Assembly: GCA_020073385.1 (NCBI GenBank)
Contig: JAIQFH010000013.1
Location: forward strand, 1 to 64,000
From: Terriglobia bacterium
GTDB lineage: Bacteria > Acidobacteriota > Terriglobia > Terriglobales > Acidobacteriaceae
Direction of reading: 5' to 3'
DNA: 64,000 nucleotides
Both the position numbers and the translations under genes were made by a program. The notes beneath the pieces were generated by a model that ran no database searches, was not told the DNA's origin, and saw only the letters and a list, made by a program, of their open reading frames with translations. Shown here in pieces: positions 46,857 to 55,473 of this stretch. Numbering within the stretch: position 1 is the stretch's first letter; each line of letters begins with the position of its first letter.

Positions 46857-47488
46857 TCACTGCTTCGAAGCCGACCCGCATTCTGGTCGTAGATGATCAC
46901 TTCATGGTGCGGATGGGCCTGTCGTCGTCGCTGAACGCGGAGGAAGACATGGAAGTGATTGCCGAAGCCGGCAACGGCGAAGATGCCCTCGGCGCGTATC
47001 GCAAGCACCATCCGAATTTGGTGCTGATGGATGTGCGACTTCCGAAAATGAGCGGCGCTGAAGCGGTCGCAGCGATCACCCGTGAATTCCCTGATGCGTG
47101 CATCCTTATGTTGTCGACGCATTCGGGCGAAGAAGAAGTCTATCGCTCTTTGCAGGCTGGGGCGCGCGGATACATCTTGAAGAGCGCCATGCGCGAGGAG
47201 TTGTTGCGAGCCATTCGCCAGGTGCGCGACGGCAAGCATTACCTGGATCCAGTGGTCGCCCCTCTGCTGGCCGAGCACCTGACCCATCGTCCCCTGACCA
47301 GTCGCGAGATAGAAGTCTTAAAGATGGTGGCGAAAGGAATGGGGAACAAGGAGATTGCCGCGAACTTGAAGATCGCGGAGGTCACGGTCAAGCTCCACGT
47401 CAGCCACGTTTTGGAGAAATTGAACGTCAAGGACCGAACCGAAGCCGCCACGGCCGCGCTGAAGCGAGGCATTATCGCATTGGAATAA
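46853..47488 (+). CDS. NarL/LuxR family response regulator
   Basis: ILVVDDHFMVRMGLSSSLNAEEDMEVIAEAGNGEDAL; LTSREIEVLKMVAKGMGNKEIAANLKIAEVTVKLHVSHVLEKLNVKDRTEA; TTG start overlapping the kinase stop. Confidence 0.94.
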   Translation: MITASKPTRILVVDDHFMVRMGLSSSLNAEEDMEVIAEAGNGEDALGAYRKHHPNLVLMDVRLPKMSGAEAVAAITREFPDACILMLSTHSGEEEVYRSLQAGARGYILKSAMREELLRAIRQVRDGKHYLDPVVAPLLAEHLTHRPLTSREIEVLKMVAKGMGNKEIAANLKIAEVTVKLHVSHVLEKLNVKDRTEAATAALKRGIIALE

Positions 47489-47700
47489 CCGGCTCAGCGT
47501 TAGCCATCAGTTAACAAGACATCCTCTTCATCGGGAATCTCAGCACAACCTATGCAAAAGTACAGTGTCCCCGCCTGCCTTGTGCATAGCAGACTTTCGC
47601 CTGCTTCGGCTCTACAATGATGCGTTTTTCCGATCAAAACAATCACTGAAACAATTTGGGTGAAGGCAGGCTTGTCTTGCCGGGGAACGGGAGGCCGCAA

Positions 47701-50700
47701 ATGAGTGGTTATCTTCGGAGTAACAGATCAACAAAAACTATCGCAGCCATTGGAGTGGCGCTGTTCGTGTGCCTGGAGTCTGCGCTGCTGTTCGCGCAAG
47801 TCACCTCGGGCACGATATTTGGCCGCGTGAAGGACGTTTCCGGGGCCTACATCGCAGGCGCCACCGTGACCGTGAGGAGCCCGGAAACCGGTGCCCAGAG
47901 AACCGTCACTACTAGTGACAGCGGCGACTTCGTCGTGCCCAATATGCCTCCGGACACTTATACGATCACGGTCGAGGCGAAGAGTTTCAAAAAGCTCGAG
48001 TCCAAGGGAGTCCGGCTCAGCGCGGCGGACAAGTTGAACGCGGGAGAATTCGAGCTATCGCCTGGGGCAGCTACGGAGTCGGTGACCGTCACCGCTGACG
48101 CAGGACAGTTGCAGCTGCAATCGAATTCCGGGGAACGTTCGGATGTCGTGACCAGCAGGCAGCTCAACGACGTTGCCCTGAACGGCCGCAATGTGCTCGA
48201 TTACCTGAAGCTGGTACCGGGCGTGTCTGGAATGGTTGACGGCCACGTTTCGGGTACAGGAGGCCTCGACTCAGTCAACATCAACGGTACGCGCTCCAAC
48301 CAGCATGAGTTCACCATCGACGGCGCTTCGAACGTCGACACCGGAAACAATGGGGGCACCCACGTTACCCTCAATCCGGACGCCATCGATGAGGTTAAGA
48401 TTCTGACCTCCAATTATCAGGCTGAGTTCGGCAAAGCCGCTGGCGGACAGATCGCTATCACAACGAAGGGTGGAACCAACTCATGGCATGGAAATGGCCG
48501 CTTCTTCCATCGAAATGACGGCCTGAATGCAAATGAATGGTTCAACAAGAAGAACGAACTGCTGAATACGCAACCGAACGCTCCCTACATTTACCGCTAT
48601 AACTACTTCGGCTATCAGTTCGGCGGACCAATCAAGAAGGACAAACTCTTCGTCTTCTGGAGCCAGGAGTTCTACCGGCAACTGATACCTATCGGTAACA
48701 CGACAACGTTCTACACACCCACTGATCTGGAACGTCAGGGCGATTTCTCGCAGTCGGTCGACGGCAACAATGTGCCGATTATTATCTATGACCCGTCGAC
48801 TGGGCTTCCGTTCCCTGGCAATAAGATCGATCCGGCTCAGCTGCCGGCAGCGCAGCAGGCAGTATTCGCACAGGTCTCGAAAATTCTGAGCCTGTATCCT
48901 CAGCCGAATGTGCCGGGCTTCGGTGCAAACGGATTGAACTACAACTATTCAACCGCATTGTCGTATTCGGATCCACGGCGGGAAGACATTTTTCGCGCCG
49001 ACTACCAGATTAATAGCAACCATCGACTATTCGCGCGCTGGATTCACAATAGCGACCACGAGCAGGCCCCATTTTCGCCCGGAGGCTTGGGCGCGGTGGA
49101 TTGTCTGGCGGCGATCAATTTCCCTGGAGGCTGCCTCCAGGAACATCCAGGGTGGAATCTTTCTGTCAACATCGTAAGCACGATCACCTCAACTCTGCTC
49201 AATGAGTTCTCGGTCGGACCCAGTGTCACGAAGTCACTGGTAACTGGAACGAACGGCAACATTTCGCGCGGCAAGAATGGCATCGACCTGCCGCTGCTTT
49301 TCCCCGTTCCGTCCGATCAGGCCATACCGGATATGGGGTTCGGCGGCCTGGACAATGTCAACTTCGGTTGGAGCTATCTGGGTTCCATGCCCTGGCACCA
49401 GGCCAACACCACGATCAATGTGAACGACAACATAACCTGGGTAAGGAACAAGCACACCCTGAAGTTTGGGATGTTCTATCAGCGCAATCGCAAGGACCAG
49501 ATCGCTTGGAACAACATCAACGGGCAATTTCAGTTTCAGGCTAGTTCCACAGCGAGTTCGAGTTGCCCGGATGGAAGCTTCTGCGGGGACCCTTACGCCA
49601 GTGCTTTGCTCGGAATGTTCAATGGCGGTCCTGGTTTTGCACAGTCTACAGCGCGTCCTGTGGGTCAGTTCCGTTATAACCAGTTGGAGTTTTATGCCCA
49701 AGATACATGGAAGGTAACCAACCGGCTCACGCTCGACTACGGCATGCGTTTTGCCTGGATTCCTCCGCAGTACGACGCCAAGAACCAGATCGCGCTGTTT
49801 GATCCCGGGTCCTACGTTTCTGCACAAGCTGTTCAGATCACCAGCGGCGGCGGCATCGTCGCCGGAAGTGGCAATCCTTTGGAAGGAATGCGGTTCTCCA
49901 ACAACGGAACCCTTCCCAAGGGCGGTTGGAATGACCGCGGCATTATGCCCGAACCGCGGTTCGGTTTTGCTTATAGCCTTTTTAGCAACAACAAGACGAT
50001 TCTTCGCGGCGGTGTTGGCATGATGCACGATCGCGTTCAGGGCAACTTGATCTTCAATCCTGTGTTCAACAATCCGGCCGTCGTTCAAACCCCGCAGATT
50101 GGTTCAGGCAATATTGCCGACCTTCCCACCCTGCAGGGCTCTACAGGCGTTCTCGGCAACGTCGTCGGCGCCGACCGAGCCGGGCAGGTACCCACCGTTT
50201 ACAGCTTCAGTCTCGGAGTGCAGCAGGAACTGGGGCGAGGAACCACGCTCGACATCGCCTACGTCGGAACACAATCGCGCCACCTGGTAACTTCACGGGA
50301 TATCAACGCCATTCCTTACGGTTACGCGTTCACTGCGGCAGCCCAGGATCCAAATGCCTGCGGTTGGAACGGCACAGTGGGCACCGATCCCAATCTGGCG
50401 GGTTCGCCATATCAGGCTGCCGGGTACAGCTTCACAGGAATCTGCGCATTGGGGCACGACTCGTATACCGATGCTCCCCTGGTGCCCTACAAAGGCTACG
50501 CCCAGATGTCCTATATGAAGTTCGATGGGACAGCCAACTACAACTCGCTGCAGACGTCGCTCCAGCGCCGCTTTACCAAAGGCCTGACTTTGGGAGCTGT
50601 GTACACCTGGTCGCACTCGCAGACTACAGCCAACGCAGATCAGGACACGCAGGATCCCTTTAACCCCCGCTTGCTCGACTATCGGTCTGCGAGCTGGGAT

Positions 50701-51282
50701 CGCAGGCACGTCTTTGCGGCCAGCTACGTCTATGACCTGCCGGGGCTGACCAAACACTTCAATGGACCGAAGTGGCTCTCCTACGTCACCGATAATTATC
50801 AGCTCAGCGGTGTCACCAATCTATCGTCGGGAACGCCAATCGATTTGGGCAATGGGTGGCAGGGCGAGCCGGGAGCCATCAACGGCGGAAACATGTGGGG
50901 CGCAATCCCTTACTACTACACACTCGACCAGAGTCTGAACCCGATTTATCCCGCCTCCATCGGAGCTCCGATTCGCCCTTCGCGGGATGTGTTACGCACG
51001 GGCGGATTGCAGACCTGGGATATGTCGTTGTTCAAGAATATTCCCGTGGGATCGAACGAGGCGCGCTACATTCAGCTTCGGCTGGAGGCGTTCAACGTGT
51101 TCAACCATCCCAACTTCATCGACAAGAACGTTGGCTTCGCTGAGAACGGACCATGGCAGTGGCAGCCGGGAACGCCGTTCAGTATCACGAAGAATTCGAA
51201 CTGGGGCACCAACTCTGACACACCCGGAACGGCGCCCGGAGGTTTCCGCGTGATACAGCTTGGCGCCAAGATTTACTTCTAG
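47701..51282 (+). CDS. TonB-dependent receptor with carboxypeptidase-regulatory-like domain (Oar-like)
   Basis: TSGTIFGRVKDVSGAYIAGATVTVRSPETGAQRTVTTSDSGDFVVPNMPPDTYTITVEA; barrel motifs; C-terminal ..VIQLGAKIYF. Confidence 0.9.
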   Translation: MSGYLRSNRSTKTIAAIGVALFVCLESALLFAQVTSGTIFGRVKDVSGAYIAGATVTVRSPETGAQRTVTTSDSGDFVVPNMPPDTYTITVEAKSFKKLESKGVRLSAADKLNAGEFELSPGAATESVTVTADAGQLQLQSNSGERSDVVTSRQLNDVALNGRNVLDYLKLVPGVSGMVDGHVSGTGGLDSVNINGTRSNQHEFTIDGASNVDTGNNGGTHVTLNPDAIDEVKILTSNYQAEFGKAAGGQIAITTKGGTNSWHGNGRFFHRNDGLNANEWFNKKNELLNTQPNAPYIYRYNYFGYQFGGPIKKDKLFVFWSQEFYRQLIPIGNTTTFYTPTDLERQGDFSQSVDGNNVPIIIYDPSTGLPFPGNKIDPAQLPAAQQAVFAQVSKILSLYPQPNVPGFGANGLNYNYSTALSYSDPRREDIFRADYQINSNHRLFARWIHNSDHEQAPFSPGGLGAVDCLAAINFPGGCLQEHPGWNLSVNIVSTITSTLLNEFSVGPSVTKSLVTGTNGNISRGKNGIDLPLLFPVPSDQAIPDMGFGGLDNVNFGWSYLGSMPWHQANTTINVNDNITWVRNKHTLKFGMFYQRNRKDQIAWNNINGQFQFQASSTASSSCPDGSFCGDPYASALLGMFNGGPGFAQSTARPVGQFRYNQLEFYAQDTWKVTNRLTLDYGMRFAWIPPQYDAKNQIALFDPGSYVSAQAVQITSGGGIVAGSGNPLEGMRFSNNGTLPKGGWNDRGIMPEPRFGFAYSLFSNNKTILRGGVGMMHDRVQGNLIFNPVFNNPAVVQTPQIGSGNIADLPTLQGSTGVLGNVVGADRAGQVPTVYSFSLGVQQELGRGTTLDIAYVGTQSRHLVTSRDINAIPYGYAFTAAAQDPNACGWNGTVGTDPNLAGSPYQAAGYSFTGICALGHDSYTDAPLVPYKGYAQMSYMKFDGTANYNSLQTSLQRRFTKGLTLGAVYTWSHSQTTANADQDTQDPFNPRLLDYRSASWDRRHVFAASYVYDLPGLTKHFNGPKWLSYVTDNYQLSGVTNLSSGTPIDLGNGWQGEPGAINGGNMWGAIPYYYTLDQSLNPIYPASIGAPIRPSRDVLRTGGLQTWDMSLFKNIPVGSNEARYIQLRLEAFNVFNHPNFIDKNVGFAENGPWQWQPGTPFSITKNSNWGTNSDTPGTAPGGFRVIQLGAKIYF

Positions 51283-51307
51283 TTCTACAACACTGACTTT
51301 TCGATGG

Positions 51308-51336
51308 AGGAGACGGCCGGTTCACGGCCGTCTCCT
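51308..51336 (+). terminator. GC-rich hairpin, probable terminator after the TonB receptor
   Basis: AGGAGACGGCCG-GTTCA-CGGCCGTCTCCT perfect 12-bp stem; only a weak T tract follows (ATCTTC). Confidence 0.6.
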
Positions 51337-51430
51337 ATCTTCAAATCATTCTGCCGGCGCGATGTTCGCGACACTAATTCGTAAACGCGCAGGCTGGTGT
51401 GGTAGGACGGCTTTATCTGCTGGAGTGGTG

Positions 51431-52900
51431 ATGCACACGGTTCTCAACCGTCGTATGACCGGTCCCCTGATGATTTGCATCGCGCTTCTGTGCTGCTATT
51501 CCTGCTCCGGCGGGCAGAATTTCACTACGCCCATTCGACCCTCCGGTCCAACCGTGCAGGTCGTGGAGACGACCGGCGACCGCGCGATGTTGCTCCAGAC
51601 ACAACCGAGCGTGACATTCGGAACGGGTGGATCCTCCACCGGACTCGTGATCACGGTGAACGACTCCACGAAGTACCAACAGATGGACGGATTCGGAGCG
51701 TCACTTACGGATTCCTCGGCGTGGGTGATCTCACACAAGCTGAGTTCCGCGCAGCAAAATAGTCTGTGGCAGAGTTTGTTCAGCCCTACTGGCGGTATCG
51801 GCATCAGCTTTTTGCGCCAGCCGATGGGGGCGACGGACTTTTCGGCCAGCGGCAACTATAGCTATGACGATGTGCCGGCCGGGCAAACCGATCCCAACCT
51901 CACGAACTTTTCCATCGCGCACGATACCGCTTATCTCACCCCGCTCTTGCAGCAGGCGTTAACGGTAAATCCGACCATCAAGGTCGCGGCCGTGCCCTGG
52001 AGTCCGCCAGCCTGGATGAAGACTTCGGGCACGATGAACGGCGGAAACATGAACACGGCGTACTTCCCCAGCCTGGCCCAATATTTCGTCAAGTTCGTGC
52101 AGAGCTATCAGCAGCAAGGCATCCCGATCTACGCTGTTGCAGCGCAGAACGAGCCGCTTAATTCGAACAGCAGCTATCCCACAGAGTACCTCGCCGCCGG
52201 TGACGAGACCACATTTATCGGCACGCACCTCGGCCCCGCATTGAATACAGCGGGGTTGAGCAGCGTAAAGATCTTCGGCTATGACCACAACTGGGACAAT
52301 ACTTCGTACGCGGAAACGTTGCTCGCGGATGCCACGGCATCCCGCTATATCGCGGGAAGCGCGTTTCACTGCTACGCGGGGGACGTCACGGCGCAATCGA
52401 CAGTAAAGACCGCTTACGCGAACAAGGACATCTGGTTCACGGAATGCTCAGGAACCGTCGGATCGAACTTCGGCGGCGACCTGGCCTGGGACACGGAAAA
52501 CCTGTTGATCGGCGCGACCCGCAACTGGGCACGCAGCATCGCGCTATGGAACCTTGCTCTCGATCAGAACTCAGGCCCGCAAAATGGCGGCTGCACGACT
52601 TGCCGTGGCGTTGTAACCATTGACGACAGTACCTCGCCTCCGACGATCACAAACAATGTTGAGTACTACGTTTTGGGACACGCCGCAAAGTTTGTCGTTC
52701 CCGGGGCCTACCGCATCGATTCCAACAGCTTCGGCCACGGCAGCGTGGAAGATGTGGCTTTTCAGAATCCCGACGGCTCGATCGTGCTGATCGTGCTCAA
52801 TTCAGGCAGCACCACTAGTTTTTCCGTGAACTGGAAAGGTCAGAACTTCTCTTACACTCTGCCTGCGGGTGCGGTAGCAACCTTCCAATGGAAACAGTAG
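51431..52900 (+). CDS. Glycoside hydrolase family 30 (glucosylceramidase/beta-1,6-glucanase-like) lipoprotein
   Basis: MDGFGASLTDSSAWVI; YAVAAQNEPLNSNSSYPTEYL (acid/base Glu); DIWFTECSGTVG (nucleophile Glu); lipobox region YSCSGG. Confidence 0.9.
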   Translation: MHTVLNRRMTGPLMICIALLCCYSCSGGQNFTTPIRPSGPTVQVVETTGDRAMLLQTQPSVTFGTGGSSTGLVITVNDSTKYQQMDGFGASLTDSSAWVISHKLSSAQQNSLWQSLFSPTGGIGISFLRQPMGATDFSASGNYSYDDVPAGQTDPNLTNFSIAHDTAYLTPLLQQALTVNPTIKVAAVPWSPPAWMKTSGTMNGGNMNTAYFPSLAQYFVKFVQSYQQQGIPIYAVAAQNEPLNSNSSYPTEYLAAGDETTFIGTHLGPALNTAGLSSVKIFGYDHNWDNTSYAETLLADATASRYIAGSAFHCYAGDVTAQSTVKTAYANKDIWFTECSGTVGSNFGGDLAWDTENLLIGATRNWARSIALWNLALDQNSGPQNGGCTTCRGVVTIDDSTSPPTITNNVEYYVLGHAAKFVVPGAYRIDSNSFGHGSVEDVAFQNPDGSIVLIVLNSGSTTSFSVNWKGQNFSYTLPAGAVATFQWKQ

Positions 52901-52965
52901 CGAACAAACGAAAACCCAACCTATTTCCCACTCGCATTCGTTCAACTTCCTTACGAGCAAAAATT

Positions 52966-55461
52966 ATGAAGAAAAATCAACGAGTTGCAGTTCTGCTTTT
53001 CATGTTAGTACAGTGCTGTCTGGCGCAGTCCACGCCACAAAAGCCGGACGTGGAAAACCGTGTCAACTCGATCCTCGACAAGATGACGGTCGAGGAGAAG
53101 ATCGAGATTCTTGGCGGGATTAACGACTTCTATACGCGCCCCATTCCTCGACTGGGAGTTCCATCGCTCAAAATGTCGGATGGGCCCATGGGAGTTCACG
53201 ACTACGGCCTCACCACGGCGTATCCTGCCGGGATCGCATTAGCGGCATCCTGGGACGTCGATCTTGCCCACCGATTCGGCGTAGCCATGGGCGAAGATGC
53301 ACGAGCTCGTGGCGTTCACTTCATACTTGCTCCCGGAATGAATATCTATCGAGCGCCCATGAACGGCCGCAACTTCGAATACTTTGGAGAGGATCCTTTC
53401 CTCGCGTCGCGCATGGCAGTCAACGAGATCAAAGGAATTCAAGAGCAGGGAGTCATTGCGACGGCAAAACATTTTGCCGGAAATAACTCCGAGTTCGCGC
53501 GCATGACATTGAGTTCCGACATCGACGAACGAACCTTGCGCGAAATCTATCTGCCGGCGTTTGAAGCGTCCGTAAAGGAAGCCAAAGTTGGCGCCATCAT
53601 GGATGCGTACAACCTGGTCAATGGCGTTTTCATGACCGCAAACAATCTTCTGAACAATGAAATCCTCAAGAAAGAGTGGGGATTCGATGGCATTGTTATG
53701 TCCGATTGGGGTGCCACTCACGACGGCGTGGCTGGCACGAATGGTGGGCTGGATATGGAGATGCCGTCTCCGTCGTTCATGAATCGTGAAACGCTGCTAC
53801 CCGCACTCAAAGACGGCAGGATTTCCATCGAGACGATTGACGACAAGGTGCGGCGGATACTGCGAAAGGCCATCGAGTTCGGATTCTTCGATCGGCAGCA
53901 GACCGATACCGGCATTCCCTTCTACAGCCAGGAGGGCCGCCAAGTCGCATTAGAGGAAGCGAGAGGCGCAATGGTCCTGTTGAAGAACGCAGGCAATCTA
54001 CTGCCGCTGGATGAGACGAAACTGAAGACAATCGCTGTGATTGGGCCAGATGCCTACCCGGCTGTCATCTCCGGAGGAGGCAGCGCGGAGAGCAAGCCGT
54101 TCAACGCCGTTAGCTATCTCGAAGGCATCAGCAATCGCCTCGGAGCAAAAGTCAGAGTCTTGTATGACGTTGACGTTCCCGTTCTCGACCCGATGTTTGA
54201 GAACTCCGAATTCGTGACTTCACCCGGAGGCGAAAATGGCCTGAAGGGAGAGTATTTCGACAACGAGGATTTGAAGGGCACTCCAGTTCTGGTTCGCACC
54301 GACCGTCACGTGCACTTCGATTGGGGAGAGGGCAGTTTTGCTCCGGGCCAGCCGGTAGATCACTTCGCTGTACGATGGACTGGATATTTCGTTCCAAAGC
54401 AGTCAGGAGATTACCAGTTCTTCACCTCCGCAGATGACGGAGTTCGCCTGTATATCGACGATGAAAGAGGGATCGACGATTGGTTGCCTCATTTGCAGAC
54501 ACTGGACACCTGGAGCAAGCATCTGGAACGTGGGCAGGCCTATAAGATTCGTCTCGAGTATTTCGACTCCGTGAGCACTGCCATCGTGGGTTTCGGAGTC
54601 ACTCGCGCGGATTCATACGTTGGGAATAAAACCAAAGCGCTGGCGGCCAAGGCGGATGCAGTCATCATCTGCGTTGGGTTCGACGACAAGACCGAAGGAG
54701 AAGGTTTCGATCGGAGATTTCAGCTTCCCGGAGGACAGGACGAACTGATCCGCCAGATCAGTGCGGTCAACAAAAACACAATCGTTGTGATTACCGCCGG
54801 AGGCAACGTCGATATGACGCAATGGATCGACAAGGTTCCGGCGGTACTCGACGCCTGGTATCCCGGCCAGGAGGGCGGCACCGCGCTAGTGCAAATTCTC
54901 TTTGGCGACTACAGCCCCACGGGCAAGCTTCCGGTATCGTTTGAGCGCCAGTGGGAGGATAACCCTGTCTTCCACAGTTACTATCCGGCAAAGGGCGAGT
55001 CGCGAGTTCAGTATTCCGAGGGCGTGTTCGTCGGATACCGCCACTATGATCGCTCCGAAACCAAACCACTCTTTCCCTTTGGATTTGGCCTGTCCTACAC
55101 GACCTTCGCGTATAGCAATCTGTCAGTGACTCCTGCTTCCGGAAGCCTTGACCAACCGGTGACAGTCTCATTCGAGGTCAAGAACACCGGCGGTCGGAAC
55201 GGAGCCGAGGTGGCGGAAGTGTACGTCGGTGATCCGCATGCGAGTATTCCCCGCCCTTTAAAAGAGCTCGAAGGTTTTGCCAAAGTACGTCTGAAGCCCG
55301 GAGAGAGCAAACGAGTGAGCATCCATCTCGATCGGCGGGCATTTTCCTTCTACGACGTAGGGAAGAAAGATTGGAATGCTGAACCAGGGTTGTTCAATAT
55401 CCTGATCGGCGGTTCTTCCGACAAGATACAACTGCAGAGCACATTCACTCTAACGCGCTGA
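52966..55461 (+). CDS. Glycoside hydrolase family 3 beta-glucosidase-like protein with PA14 insert and fibronectin-III-like C-terminus
   Basis: GIVMSDWGATHDG nucleophile motif; GLKGEYFDNEDLKGTPVLVRTD...YQFFTSADDGVRLYID (PA14); PFGFGLSYTTFAYSNL. Confidence 0.92.
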   Translation: MKKNQRVAVLLFMLVQCCLAQSTPQKPDVENRVNSILDKMTVEEKIEILGGINDFYTRPIPRLGVPSLKMSDGPMGVHDYGLTTAYPAGIALAASWDVDLAHRFGVAMGEDARARGVHFILAPGMNIYRAPMNGRNFEYFGEDPFLASRMAVNEIKGIQEQGVIATAKHFAGNNSEFARMTLSSDIDERTLREIYLPAFEASVKEAKVGAIMDAYNLVNGVFMTANNLLNNEILKKEWGFDGIVMSDWGATHDGVAGTNGGLDMEMPSPSFMNRETLLPALKDGRISIETIDDKVRRILRKAIEFGFFDRQQTDTGIPFYSQEGRQVALEEARGAMVLLKNAGNLLPLDETKLKTIAVIGPDAYPAVISGGGSAESKPFNAVSYLEGISNRLGAKVRVLYDVDVPVLDPMFENSEFVTSPGGENGLKGEYFDNEDLKGTPVLVRTDRHVHFDWGEGSFAPGQPVDHFAVRWTGYFVPKQSGDYQFFTSADDGVRLYIDDERGIDDWLPHLQTLDTWSKHLERGQAYKIRLEYFDSVSTAIVGFGVTRADSYVGNKTKALAAKADAVIICVGFDDKTEGEGFDRRFQLPGGQDELIRQISAVNKNTIVVITAGGNVDMTQWIDKVPAVLDAWYPGQEGGTALVQILFGDYSPTGKLPVSFERQWEDNPVFHSYYPAKGESRVQYSEGVFVGYRHYDRSETKPLFPFGFGLSYTTFAYSNLSVTPASGSLDQPVTVSFEVKNTGGRNGAEVAEVYVGDPHASIPRPLKELEGFAKVRLKPGESKRVSIHLDRRAFSFYDVGKKDWNAEPGLFNILIGGSSDKIQLQSTFTLTR

Positions 55462-55473
55462 CACCGCGACTCC

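Noticed and set aside
49234-50088. 284-aa - strand ORF
   Set aside because: Antisense shadow of the TonB receptor gene; composition not protein-like.
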